A stretch of 34,015 bases of DNA from a virus, in the IMG/VR virus record IMGVR_UViG_3300025085_000095, positions 1-34,015 of that record. One strand, given 5' to 3'. This document shows positions 13,879-20,737 of the stretch, one piece after another. Numbering within the stretch: the first letter of the stretch is position 1; each line of letters starts with the position of its first letter. The notes below the pieces were generated by a model that was given only the letters and a program-made list of their open reading frames with translations, was not told the origin of the DNA and did not search any database. The position numbers were made by a program, and so were the translations under genes.

Positions 13879-14345
13879 TAATGTAAACCCTCCCCGTTTT
13901 GTTTGTGCCATGCTGAATGACATACAGCGCAAAGCCATCGAACCTCTAACGGCTTACTATAATCGTCATGATGACCGTGGATTGTAGTGATATCGCCACA
14001 ATCCGAGCATTCTGCTGGCTTAACTAGTCTGCCATCTCGAACAGCGTTATTGACTGCGCTGTGGGCTAAATACTTAGCGCGATTCAACGCTCGATATCGT
14101 TTGGTTTGTGCCTGTACAGCCGCAATACGCTTAGGGTCTTTTGACCTTTCACGGTCATACTCTCGAATGCGCTCAACATTATCGAGCCTGTGTTGAGTGT
14201 TATCGGCCTTATTACATTGCTTGCACTTATTGACTCTGCCGTCTTTCATTTGCGGATGCTTGTAAAACGAAGTCAATGGCAACTCAGTGTTGCATTTAAA
14301 GCAGACTTTCGTCTGCTCTTGCTCAAAAAGGAAGGTCGCTGTCAT
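13878..14345 (-). CDS. HNH endonuclease, 155 aa
   Basis: An HNH-type nuclease with two metal sites. The first is VCFKC (C15, C18) with KCKQC (C41, C44). The second is CSDCG (C113, C116), then IHGHHDDYSKPLEVRWLCAV with CH (H125/H126; C139, C142, H143) and a closing AWHK. The HHDDYSKPLEVRWLC-x2-CH block is a common free-standing phage HNH. A basic helical part separates the two. It may be a homing nuclease or act in DNA processing. It overlaps the SSB-like gene by 23 bases. Confidence 0.85.
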   Translation of the reverse strand: MTATFLFEQEQTKVCFKCNTELPLTSFYKHPQMKDGRVNKCKQCNKADNTQHRLDNVERIREYDRERSKDPKRIAAVQAQTKRYRALNRAKYLAHSAVNNAVRDGRLVKPAECSDCGDITTIHGHHDDYSKPLEVRWLCAVCHSAWHKQNGEGLH

Positions 14346-14589
14346 CAGCTAACTCCTTTGGCTGCATGGCTTGACGTGCCTGTTGCATGCCCTGCTTGTG
14401 GACATCGTCCTTTAGCTTGGTTTTGAGGCGCATATAGGTTTTGCCGTTCCTATCCTTAGCCAACCAAGCATCGAGCCAGTGATCAGCGCCACTTGAATCC
14501 ATATAGCTACCTGTATAGTCAGGATGCTTTTCTTCAGTTTTTTTGTCGTTCTTAAACAGAACGCCCCGGTTAGTGTTGTCATACTCCAT
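14323..14589 (-). CDS. Putative single-stranded DNA-binding protein, 88 aa
   Basis: Short beta-rich protein: EYDNTNRGVLFKNDKK, PDYTGSYMDSSGADHWLDAW, LAKDRNGKTYMRLKTKLKDD, then a linker and an acidic tip DDSDLPF. The N-terminal NRGVLFKNDKK...PDYTG block is a known small phage family. The tip mimics the DDDIPF end of bacterial SSB, which recruits recombination and replication partners. It lies between the annealing-like protein and an HNH nuclease, with a perfect AAAGGAG site. Length is well below a full OB-fold SSB, so the assignment stays tentative. Confidence 0.6.
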   Translation of the reverse strand: MEYDNTNRGVLFKNDKKTEEKHPDYTGSYMDSSGADHWLDAWLAKDRNGKTYMRLKTKLKDDVHKQGMQQARQAMQPKELADDSDLPF

Positions 14590-15223
14590 TTACTAGCTCC
14601 TTTCTTGCTTGGTTAAATGCGTCGTTACCTTTACAGGCCGCCCGCTCTTCGGTTGTGAACATCCCACCCTTGGTAGGCGCTCTGAACAGTATTGCCATCG
14701 TGTCGTGGCTGATATCGCCCCACATCCCAGCGAGTGAATACCAATCCTCATTGGCAATTGCTTCCTTTGCACCGTTGATCCAATCCCAATGCTCACGAAC
14801 AGCCTCGTTGTACTCCAGCAACTCATTGTCTTCACTAGGCCTAGCCTCTTTGAAATCTTCAGCCTCATCTTCTGAGTACACGTAACCATGTAACCCAGCC
14901 AGCTTGAGGATTACGCGGTCTTTGGCGCGCTTCTCTGCCATAGCGAATGGATAGGTGTTCTTACAGTTGACCGGTGAGACTTCTCCGATTGACCACGCCT
15001 CCATGTCGCCTAGTCTCCCAGTGACCTGAATGGCTACCTGCTTGTTAGCTGGGTCAGTAACAAGGTGAACAGGCGCATCGAATGCAATGCCCTTCTTTGC
15101 GGCGATCTTCTCAAGTGCCTTGTGCAGGATTACGCGCGTGCCATGACAGTCCCAAGTAGATGTCTTGGCTGTCTCGCCAATCTCTTTTAAAACGTCAATG
15201 ACGGGCTGTGGAATGTCACTCAT
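14579..15223 (-). CDS. Putative ssDNA-annealing/recombination protein, 214 aa
   Basis: Has the layout of Rad52/Erf-type annealing proteins: an N-terminal helix (VIDVLKEIGETAKTSTWDCH), beta region with VHLVTDPANKQVAIQVTGRL and WSIGEVSPVNCKNTYPFAMA, then the helix EKRAKDRVILKLAGLHGYVY and a charged C-terminal part. The PFAMAEKRAKDRVILKLAGL helix is the strongest cue. It would anneal complementary strands and support recombination-dependent replication with the SSB-like and Nin proteins. I cannot assign the exact family. GGAGG lies before the ATG in a TAATG overlap. Confidence 0.5.
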   Translation of the reverse strand: MSDIPQPVIDVLKEIGETAKTSTWDCHGTRVILHKALEKIAAKKGIAFDAPVHLVTDPANKQVAIQVTGRLGDMEAWSIGEVSPVNCKNTYPFAMAEKRAKDRVILKLAGLHGYVYSEDEAEDFKEARPSEDNELLEYNEAVREHWDWINGAKEAIANEDWYSLAGMWGDISHDTMAILFRAPTKGGMFTTEERAACKGNDAFNQARKELVNGV

Positions 15224-15471
15224 TACTTAATCCTCCATACTCGCACGTTGCCGAACTCATCGACGGTTCTAGACTTGCCATTCATGCCGAAGCGCCGCAA
15301 GGCACGAATCATCTCACCACGAGCGCGCTTGTTATCCCAAGAAGCGCAAAGGCGCTTGACTGTTTCGTCGGTAAGTAAAACGCTATCGCCTACTTCCATG
15401 TTTTTAATAAACTCCCATTTGTAGCCGTGAGGCCCATAGTTGTTTATGTCAATTCCCTTATCTATTTTCAT
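15223..15471 (-). CDS. Small phage protein with GDSV motif, 82 aa
   Basis: Sequence DINNYGPHGYKWEFIKNMEV then GDSVLLTDETVKRLCAS, a helix and the closing SRTVDEFGNVRVWRIK. The M-VGDS ... helix ... RVWR(I/V) order is found in short phage proteins of the DUF7303 sort that accompany recombination genes. Function unknown. AAGGGAG precedes the ATG. Confidence 0.65.
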   Translation of the reverse strand: MKIDKGIDINNYGPHGYKWEFIKNMEVGDSVLLTDETVKRLCASWDNKRARGEMIRALRRFGMNGKSRTVDEFGNVRVWRIK

Positions 15472-15473
15472 AA

Positions 15474-15725
15474 CTAAGCTCCCTTTGCCATTTCTTCATA
15501 GGTCACGTCCTCGTAACCTTGTTGCGGTGCTGCACTCTGCGCATACTCTACGCGTGCAAGCTCCTCACCTGCCGCATACCCTTGCGAAAACGCATCCGAC
15601 ATGCGCGGCCTTAGCTCCATGTATCGACCGTGATAGCCGGTCTCAAAGCCGTGCCTAAACTCCCTAGCTAACATGCCCATCGCATGCTTCCAGCTCTTGG
15701 TTAAAACTTCTTCGTAATCAATCAT
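15474..15725 (-). CDS. Hypothetical protein, 83 aa
   Basis: Helical protein beginning MIDYEEVLTKSWKHAMGMLA with aromatic- and His-rich HGFETGYHGRY and an acidic C-terminus. I do not recognise it. GGGAG precedes the ATG, and it overlaps the previous gene by 8 bases. Part of the first operon behind the 16.4-kb promoter. Confidence 0.6.
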   Translation of the reverse strand: MIDYEEVLTKSWKHAMGMLAREFRHGFETGYHGRYMELRPRMSDAFSQGYAAGEELARVEYAQSAAPQQGYEDVTYEEMAKGA

Positions 15726-15963
15726 TGCGATCTCCCGTCGATCTCATGCATTGGTGATAGCCGTTGTAATAGGCATCAGTCTTATGCTGCCTCGCGAGGA
15801 TCTTCTCCTCGCAGTCAGTCCAGCCGGCAATAAACGCCTGCTCACACAGCTCTAAGTAATCTTGTAGCCGTGCATCCATTTCTGCCTCGCCGACTGTCTT
15901 AGGTCGGTCAACGATCCAATACAGCCCGTCCAGATCTTTTTGGCTCAACAACTTATCGCTCAT
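15718..15963 (-). CDS. Hypothetical protein, 81 aa
   Basis: Starts MSDKLLSQKDLDGLYWIVDR; a helical C-terminal half carries two spaced repeats of the type C-QAF-AGW-D-CE and D-YYNGYHQC. That aromatic helix pattern (FIAGWTD, YYNGYHQ) resembles the ERGYKAGYxxA segments of small phage proteins. Function unknown. It starts in an ATGA overlap with AAAGGGGG upstream. Confidence 0.6.
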   Translation of the reverse strand: MSDKLLSQKDLDGLYWIVDRPKTVGEAEMDARLQDYLELCEQAFIAGWTDCEEKILARQHKTDAYYNGYHQCMRSTGDRND

Positions 15964-16346
15964 AACGACATCCCCCTTTCGTATTTGTAAGTAGACAGGT
16001 CATCAGGCGTGCCCATTTGAGCGCTGTGTTTGTGCGACTCCTCCACGAGATACTTCTGCAGGAACCAGCGACAACCGCCCCAATACAAGTCACGCGTAGT
16101 ATCGACCCACGGCCCTGACGCCTGACTATCGACAAACAGATTCATGAGCCACTCGGCCATGTCCCTTCGACATGACTCGTCATTGGCTTTGTAGAACACC
16201 TCAAAAATGGCGGTAGACATCAGCTCGTCGTAATCATTAAGAAACGCCCACGCAACTAACTCGCCACGCATCTCGCCAACGATTAGATCGATGTCTGATT
16301 GCCAACCCGGAAACCTCTGATTGAGGTTATAGATATCAACGTACAT
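15960..16346 (-). CDS. Hypothetical protein, 128 aa, first gene of the early operon
   Basis: Acidic, aromatic protein (MYVDIYNLNQRFPGWQSDID, then GELVAWAFLNDYDELMSTAI and WVDTTRDLYWGGCRWFLQKY). I do not recognise it. It is the first gene behind the promoter at 16383-16411, with GGGAGAAAG just ahead of the ATG. Early phage genes in this place are often host-takeover proteins, but nothing in the sequence proves that. Confidence 0.65.
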   Translation of the reverse strand: MYVDIYNLNQRFPGWQSDIDLIVGEMRGELVAWAFLNDYDELMSTAIFEVFYKANDESCRRDMAEWLMNLFVDSQASGPWVDTTRDLYWGGCRWFLQKYLVEESHKHSAQMGTPDDLSTYKYERGMSL

Positions 16347-16360
16347 AGCTTTCTCCCGTA

Positions 16361-16376
16361 TGTGCTTAATTGCACA
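16361..16376. promoter_or_regulatory. Dyad at the 5' end of the early transcript
   Basis: TGTGC and GCACA flank a six-base TTAATT centre. The dyad lies at or just after the expected start point (about 16376) of the minus-strand promoter, so it may be a 5' stem-loop that protects the mRNA or a downstream operator. Confidence 0.45.
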
Positions 16377-16382
16377 TTAGAG

Positions 16383-16411
16383 ATACTACATACATGTACG
16401 CTGTGTTTCAA
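16383..16411 (-). promoter_or_regulatory. Sigma70-type promoter of the early/middle genes
   Basis: On the minus strand TTGAAA (16411-16406) and TAGTAT (16388-16383) stand exactly 17 bases apart, 37 bases ahead of the ATG at 16346. It is placed in the only gap between the lysis genes and the small early genes. A perfect dyad overlaps the -35. Confidence 0.65.
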
Positions 16412-16422
16412 CATCTGAAACA
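16404..16422. promoter_or_regulatory. Operator-like perfect dyad over the early -35
   Basis: TGTTTCA and TGAAACA are perfect inverted 7-mers around ACATC. The right half of the minus-strand -35 lies in it, so a bound protein should repress the promoter. The half-sites equal those of bacterial parS (TGTTTCA-CG-TGAAACA), but the five-base centre differs, so this is more likely an operator. Confidence 0.6.
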
Positions 16423-16436
16423 GATATCGTTATAGC

Positions 16437-16467
16437 CACCTTATTAGGTGTGTCGCCTTGCGCGACA
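16437..16467. other. Two adjacent small hairpins behind the lysozyme gene
   Basis: CACCT-TATT-AGGTG (16437-16450) is followed at once by TGTCGC-CTTGC-GCGACA (16451-16467). Neither is followed by a T-run on the minus strand, so they are not classical terminators, but they may pause polymerase or protect the 3' end of the late mRNA. Confidence 0.4.
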
Positions 16468-16473
16468 GAAGGG

Positions 16474-16489
16474 TGTTCTACGTGGAACT
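16474..16489. promoter_or_regulatory. parS-like palindrome (imperfect)
   Basis: TGTTCTACGTGGAACT differs at two positions from the palindrome TGTTCCACGTGGAACA found complete at 22558. It overlaps the last base of the lysozyme stop and lies in the intergenic region, where no coding constraint explains it. It would be a candidate ParB-binding site of host type. Confidence 0.4.
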
Positions 16490-16905
16490 TAGGGGTACTC
16501 TCCGGTGCTGATCATGTGGGCTACTTCTTGTGCCCGGTTGCCTACCTGACTGGCCCAGCGTGAATCCAAAAAGTGTTCTGCTGCGTCTGCGTATGCACCG
16601 ACAGCCATAGAGGCAAGGGCGTTCTTAAAGTTAGCCAACCGGCTAAGGCCTAAGTTGAAGCACATATTGATCAGGGCGTCTTGTCGCACCTCATCGAGAT
16701 CAGAGAACCACGAGTACGTCCCTAGCTCATCACGGCACCGGGCAATGTCATTCTCTAACAGGTAATCGATCTCATCGTCCGATAAGCCAAGACCAGAATC
16801 GGCAATGTTTCGGCCTACCCCAATAGTCTCGTAACCGGCAGAGCATAGGTATACGTGCTTGCGTACACCCTCGTGGATTCGTAATTGATCAGATAGCTTG
16901 CTCAT
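16489..16905 (-). CDS. Endolysin, T4-type lysozyme (GH24)
   Basis: Cell-wall muramidase. The start MSKLSDQLRIHEGVRKHVYL aligns with T4 lysozyme so that E12 equals catalytic E11 and T27 (GYETIGVG) equals T26. The T4 D20 position holds Cys here (C21 in LCSAGY), as in a natural subgroup of these lysozymes. The remaining core is conserved: QDALINMCFNLGLSRLANFK and the closing helix. At 138 residues it is slightly short. No signal peptide, so export depends on the holin. The ATG overlaps the holin stop (ATGA). Confidence 0.9.
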   Translation of the reverse strand: MSKLSDQLRIHEGVRKHVYLCSAGYETIGVGRNIADSGLGLSDDEIDYLLENDIARCRDELGTYSWFSDLDEVRQDALINMCFNLGLSRLANFKNALASMAVGAYADAAEHFLDSRWASQVGNRAQEVAHMISTGEYP

Positions 16906-17378
16906 TTGCCACCCGATTTACTTGCACCAAAGTAAAAGCTCACCACAGAAGACACGATGCCCCCGAGATAACCCAACACCAAGTTAACGACATTGAGATC
17001 GTTGTCGTCACTAGGCTGGATAGTAACGAGAAGGACATAGCCACCAAAAAGCAGTATGGACAAAAGCGCAATAGCTCTTGCTGTCCAATCTTCCGAAAAC
17101 GATTCCCTCGCATGCTGCGTATCCTTCGTTTCTAACGTAAACACATCAACTTCAAGCTCTTTCATCTTGACTTCAAAATCAAGTTCGGCCTTCTTGATCT
17201 CTACTAACTGCTCCGGTGTCGCCGTCTGTAGGGCCTTCTCGATCTTCTGTGGCGTAGGCTCACAGCCCAGTACTTGTGCCAGCATGCCGGCCGCAGCGCC
17301 TCCTACGGGGCCGCCTAAAGCTGCTCCGATGGTGGGGGCCAGCTCACCTACCAAGCCCTTGATTGCGTCAAACTTCAT
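16902..17378 (-). CDS. Holin, 3TM type (GTA-holin-like)
   Basis: Forms the membrane lesion that releases the endolysin. A hydrophobic Gly/Ala-rich N-terminus (LAPTIGAALGGPVGGAAAGM) is followed by a charged helical middle (EIKKAELDFEVKMKELEVDV), then two clear membrane spans (AIALLSILLFGGYVLLVTI; VLGYLGGIVSSVVSFYFG). The PTIA-AL-GP-G start and W-ARAIALLS context match the holin family named for gene transfer release. Adjacent to the lysozyme. Confidence 0.8.
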   Translation of the reverse strand: MKFDAIKGLVGELAPTIGAALGGPVGGAAAGMLAQVLGCEPTPQKIEKALQTATPEQLVEIKKAELDFEVKMKELEVDVFTLETKDTQHARESFSEDWTARAIALLSILLFGGYVLLVTIQPSDDNDLNVVNLVLGYLGGIVSSVVSFYFGASKSGGK

Positions 17379-17581
17379 CCTAAATACTCCAAGCCTTTCA
17401 GCAGGCCAACTATGAGAACCGTGTTACCCCAGATCATTCGCTCCAGCTTTTTAAATTGCACACCACCATCATCAAGTCGCCTTTCGATTCTGTCCAGCCT
17501 GCCATCGATAGACTTACGAAGCACTTCGCACTCCGCTTGATGTACCTCTATACGCTTCAATGCTTCCTCGGAGGTGTTCAT
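17375..17581 (-). CDS. Small coiled-coil membrane protein in the lysis cluster, 68 aa
   Basis: Residues 3-48 are a charged coiled coil (EEALKRIEVHQAECEVLRKS, DGRLDRIERRL). A C-terminal membrane span (ERMIWGNTVLIVGLLKGLEYLG) follows. This N-in/C-tail layout resembles haemolysin XhlA-type or antiholin-like proteins of lysis cassettes. It overlaps the holin start by four bases. Spanin is less likely because no lipobox or signal is present. Confidence 0.6.
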   Translation of the reverse strand: MNTSEEALKRIEVHQAECEVLRKSIDGRLDRIERRLDDGGVQFKKLERMIWGNTVLIVGLLKGLEYLG

Positions 17582-17584
17582 TTA

Positions 17585-18049
17585 CTACTTTCCTTTCGTT
17601 ACAACTAGCCAAATCAAAAACACAACAGGTATGGCGCCACCTAACACAATGAGAACCGCCAAAAACTGATCGCGCAATTCTTTCTGTCGATAGACCGTCC
17701 TTTCCCTGTCGGCCACTATCTGTTTTCTGATTGCTCTGAACTCTTGCAATCCGTCATCGCCATACGCGTAGCGTATCATGAGCATAATCTCACGCTGCTG
17801 CGCCTGTATCTTCTTCTTTGCAGCAAAGGCTTTCACAGCCTCTGCCTCTACGCTTTTTGGGAATACAACCCTGCGGAAGGGCGACACATTTTGCGCCCGC
17901 CTGTCCGCATACATCACATCAGAAGCATGACCATACCAAGAAGCAATCTGCCCCATGGTATCCTCTACTGACTTCCCAGCATCGACCATGCCCTTCACCA
18001 TAGCAAAGGCCTTGGCGGCGCCTGCTGCGGCCGTGACGGGGTCGATCAT
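17585..18049 (-). CDS. Phage membrane-anchored protein, 154 aa
   Basis: The Ala/Gly-rich N-terminus (MIDPVTAAAGAAKAFAMVKG) is followed by a charged helical region and a C-terminal membrane span (FLAVLIVLGGAIPVVFLIWL). Similar proteins beginning with MIDPxTA sit between capsid and lysis genes in many marine podoviruses. They are of unknown function. A virion internal or lysis role is possible. There is a weak ribosome site (GGCAGGATC). Confidence 0.6.
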   Translation of the reverse strand: MIDPVTAAAGAAKAFAMVKGMVDAGKSVEDTMGQIASWYGHASDVMYADRRAQNVSPFRRVVFPKSVEAEAVKAFAAKKKIQAQQREIMLMIRYAYGDDGLQEFRAIRKQIVADRERTVYRQKELRDQFLAVLIVLGGAIPVVFLIWLVVTKGK

Positions 18050-18052
18050 CTG

Positions 18053-18340
18053 TCAGATCCTGCCCTCTACAATTCGCAGCTTCTTGAAGTCCGGGTCGTT
18101 AAGCTTACGCATAATCAGCTTTTTCCGGCCCTCGATGTCTGTCCACTCCACATTCTCTTCTTTCATCCACTGAGCTAGTAAGTGCATGGGGATTGACCCG
18201 ACACACCAAGAGTCAGGGAGCTTGCCGGCGCCCATCGACCGCAGGAACTGAGTGCGCTCTAAGTAGGGCGTGTTGTCGTACTGCTTCTCTACGACAAAGG
18301 TGCCGTCGTGATTGTTGTGAAATCTTTCTTTAGTCTTCAC
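18053..18340 (-). CDS. Conserved phage protein, 95 aa
   Basis: Begins at GTG (MKTKERFHNNHDGTFVVEKQ), then YDNTPYLERTQFLRSMGAGK, SIPMHLLAQWMKEENVEWTD and KLNDPDFKKLRIVEGRI. The order DG-V-E-Q-D-P-LE-K-LR, SIP-xxWxxE, LNDPxxRxxR is a widespread family next to phage capsid genes. Function unknown. Overlaps the preceding gene by 11 bases. Confidence 0.7.
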   Translation of the reverse strand: MKTKERFHNNHDGTFVVEKQYDNTPYLERTQFLRSMGAGKLPDSWCVGSIPMHLLAQWMKEENVEWTDIEGRKKLIMRKLNDPDFKKLRIVEGRI

Positions 18341-18530
18341 TTTTTACGACTCTCTTCTTACGCGGTGCCGCCTTTGCCTTTGGCTTTGCCTTCGCTTTGG
18401 GCTTAGGTGCGTCACAAGGCTCTACGCTGTTACCGTACTTTGCAGCCTGATCTGCTGTTAAATCTACCATGTCGCCTCGGACATGCTTCTTGCCGTCAAT
18501 GAACAGCGTGCTGATAGTTACCTTATGCAT
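18330..18530 (-). CDS. Small head-region protein with Lys/Ala tail, 66 aa
   Basis: Residues 1-40 form a compact module (VTISTLFIDGKKHVRGDMVD, LTADQAAKYGNSVEPC) resembling short phage proteins with GK-Y-x-GD-V-L-x-QA. A flexible Lys/Pro/Ala tail (APKPKAKAKPKAKAAPRKKR) follows. It lies directly behind the capsid terminator with GAGGAAATG before the ATG, so its expression depends on read-through. Head decoration is possible but unproven. Confidence 0.65.
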   Translation of the reverse strand: MHKVTISTLFIDGKKHVRGDMVDLTADQAAKYGNSVEPCDAPKPKAKAKPKAKAAPRKKRVVKSED

Positions 18531-18541
18531 ATCATTTCCTC

Positions 18542-18564
18542 AAAAAAAGGGGGCCGAAGCCCCC
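18542..18564 (-). terminator. Intrinsic terminator behind the major capsid gene
   Basis: On the minus strand GGGGGC-TTCG-GCCCCC is followed by seven T. This is a textbook terminator with a UUCG loop, 16 bases behind the capsid stop. The T-run merges into the ribosome site of the 66-aa gene. Confidence 0.92.
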
Positions 18565-18579
18565 GGAGCCTTAATCGAA

Positions 18580-19527
18580 TTAAGACGTTGAGCAGTCAGC
18601 GACCATGCCTGAAGCCTTCTCATTCTTACAAATGAGGGTAAGCTCAGTAGTGACCTGACGTGTAGTCGCGTCACCAGTCTTAGCAAGTGCTACGTTCTTA
18701 GTAGGACGCAGAACACCTACTGCCCACATGTCATCCTGCATGATGAAGACGTCGCGTCCTCGGTTCTCACGCGAAGGAATGAACTCTACTGTACCCCAAG
18801 GAGTAACGTAGACATCCATGTGCTTCACAACACGCTCGTCTTCAGCTTTAACAGTTGAACGCTGGTTGTTGTTTCCTTCGAAACCCAGTGCCTTGTTCAT
18901 CTGGAACGCCGACAAGTAGACAGAGTCAGGGTTGCCGCCTTGCTCCCAGATTGACTGCATGACGTCGTCAAACAGAGTCTGAGTGAAAGCACGCTGAGTA
19001 CCGTCAGTACGTGCGTTAGAGCCGTCACCGGTTGCATCAGCACCACCAGAACCAAAGCTGGTGTTGGTGATCAACCAAGCAGGCGCACCAGCAAGCTCAC
19101 GAGCTGTAGTTGCGTTACCGGGTACTGCCGCGTTGTTATCGAAAAGAGCCTTCTCGATATCAAGCTTTTGCTCTTTGGCGATCTTGAGCGTCTGGTAAGC
19201 CATTTCAGCAGCACGACCTGCCTTGTTCAAACCCTCGTCTGTATCAGGAATGACAACAGCGTTCTTGAAGATCTGAGTGCGGTTGTTTCTGCGAGCAGTC
19301 GCAGTACGTGCCTCACCAGTTGTCTCGTCGCCTTCAATGTGCGCATTAGATGCTGAAGAGCGAAGAGCGTCTGTCTGCCACTCGTGGAGAGTGTTGGTTG
19401 CTTTTACCTTGCCACACTTTGTGTAGAAGGGCGTTTCTTCAGGAGATACATCATAAATGATGTCCTCAAGTGACTCACGGATGCCATTGGCGTCGTATGA
19501 ATCAAAGGTGTTTGACTTCTGTGCCAT
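18580..19527 (-). CDS. Major capsid protein (SU10-type, DUF5309)
   Basis: Forms the HK97-fold shell. The N-terminal NGIRESLEDIIYDVSPEETPF then FYTKCGKVKATNTLHEWQTD matches the start of the SU10-type capsid family. The strand-helix core (AEMAYQTLKIAKEQKLDIEK) and C-terminal block (YVTPWGTVEFIPSRENRGRD) also fit, followed by VFIMQDDMWAVGVLRPT. Length 315 is normal. It stands behind the scaffold gene with GAGAGG before its ATG, and is followed by a strong terminator that should set its mRNA end and boost its level. Confidence 0.88.
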   Translation of the reverse strand: MAQKSNTFDSYDANGIRESLEDIIYDVSPEETPFYTKCGKVKATNTLHEWQTDALRSSASNAHIEGDETTGEARTATARRNNRTQIFKNAVVIPDTDEGLNKAGRAAEMAYQTLKIAKEQKLDIEKALFDNNAAVPGNATTARELAGAPAWLITNTSFGSGGADATGDGSNARTDGTQRAFTQTLFDDVMQSIWEQGGNPDSVYLSAFQMNKALGFEGNNNQRSTVKAEDERVVKHMDVYVTPWGTVEFIPSRENRGRDVFIMQDDMWAVGVLRPTKNVALAKTGDATTRQVTTELTLICKNEKASGMVADCSTS

Positions 19528-19532
19528 GATAA

Positions 19533-20495
19533 TTACCTCTCATTAAGGATTAAGCTCATCGCATCTTGGATGCTGCCTGAGCGTTTTAGTTTCGATCTAG
19601 CTTGTCTTGAAGAGTCACGGTTTGACGCTGTCTTCTTGGCACCCGGCTTCACAGTACGCTTGGGCTTTGCCTTGGCCTTCTTGATCGCCTGTTCCTTGCC
19701 GCCCTGTGCCGCCCTGTATTGGATGGCGTCGTGCAGTACCCGGAGTACACGGTGATCAGTAATGGCCGCAATCTCTTGAGGGTCAAACCCGTAAGTTTGC
19801 TGGCTAACCGATAGCATATTGTTGCGAAGGTTTTGAGCCTTCTCGGGGTCCGCGAAGTCAGGAATAACCTGCTTAAGCGTATCCATTTCTCTCTGTAAAT
19901 AAGCGTTCCTAGCCTGCTGCTCCGCTTGGGAGTTACCTGCTAGTGCCTGCTGAACCTCAGCCATTTTCTGCTGATATTCATTAACCGCGACCTTATATTC
20001 TGCGTCTTCCGCATTGTATTTAAACGGGTCAGACTTAGCTAACATGGGGTCTGGCGGTACAGGGGCTGACGGTATTTGCATGTTTTGCACTTGGGCAAAA
20101 ATAGCTTTCGCTTGCTCGCGCTCATTCAGGAAATCACCGGCAATCTGCTCGAACTGCTTGCGCATCTCGGCAACCTGCTGCATTCCCTGTTGGACATATT
20201 GCTGACCACTGTATCCTTGCTTGAGATCCTCTAGGGTGACCCGCTGCTCAATACCATCTACTTTGACGGTAAAGGTTTCGGGTTCCTCAGAATCGGCTTC
20301 TTCCTCAGCGTCTTCTTCGTAGTCCTCTTCTACCTCGTCATCCTGTTCTGGCTCATAGTCCTCTTGCCCCTCTTCCTCAGAATCCTCTTCGACCTCAACG
20401 GCCTCTTCGGGTTGCTCTTCAGTTTCGGTTTGTACCAGTTGGCCTATAGCCGACTCGATGCTTCCATCGAATGTCACTTCATCAGTCGTTTCCAC
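19533..20495 (-). CDS. Scaffolding protein, 320 aa
   Basis: Acidic N-terminus (long Glu/Asp runs, residues ~20-75), then a helical, Gln-rich middle (QQYVQQGMQQVAEMRKQFEQ) and a basic C-terminus (KKAKAKPKRTVKPGAKK, KLKRSGSIQDAMSLILNER). A basic helical end that docks to the capsid is typical of scaffolds, and so is its place between portal and capsid. Start is GTG with GAGAGGATC upstream. Confidence 0.75.
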   Translation of the reverse strand: METTDEVTFDGSIESAIGQLVQTETEEQPEEAVEVEEDSEEEGQEDYEPEQDDEVEEDYEEDAEEEADSEEPETFTVKVDGIEQRVTLEDLKQGYSGQQYVQQGMQQVAEMRKQFEQIAGDFLNEREQAKAIFAQVQNMQIPSAPVPPDPMLAKSDPFKYNAEDAEYKVAVNEYQQKMAEVQQALAGNSQAEQQARNAYLQREMDTLKQVIPDFADPEKAQNLRNNMLSVSQQTYGFDPQEIAAITDHRVLRVLHDAIQYRAAQGGKEQAIKKAKAKPKRTVKPGAKKTASNRDSSRQARSKLKRSGSIQDAMSLILNER

Positions 20496-20737
20496 GGTGC
20501 TGATCCTCTCTGTTGCTGTTTGTCGAACATCGCCTCATCCGTAAGGATGACCGCCATACGATCCTCGATCTTCGCTAACGCCCTCACTATGTGATGCGCT
20601 TCCTCCCGGTCCTCGTATGAGGAGTGCGGGTTTAGGAAGACGTTGGCCGCGTCCTCCTTAATATCTTCGATTAGCGCATTAAAAGCCTCGTCTTGCTTTA
20701 GCCTTTTAACGTGCGCTGCTCGATCCTTTATGTTCAA
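20474..20737 (-). CDS. Small helical portal-linked protein, 87 aa
   Basis: Helical protein (NIKDRAAHVKRLKQDEAFNA, EDREEAHHIVRALAKIEDRM) with a basic C-terminus. Similar short genes sit right behind the portal in related podoviruses. It starts at TTG in a TTGA overlap with the portal stop, which suggests coupled, low-level translation. Function unknown. Confidence 0.65.
   Translation of the reverse strand: MNIKDRAAHVKRLKQDEAFNALIEDIKEDAANVFLNPHSSYEDREEAHHIVRALAKIEDRMAVILTDEAMFDKQQQRGSAPWKRLMK

Noticed and set aside
16404-16422. TGTTTCA-N5-TGAAACA dyad as a third parS
   Set aside because: The half-sites agree but the centre is five bases instead of two, and its place over a -35 fits an operator better.
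16437-16467. Double hairpin as an intrinsic terminator of the lysis operon
   Set aside because: No T-run on the minus strand; kept only as an unexplained dyad pair.
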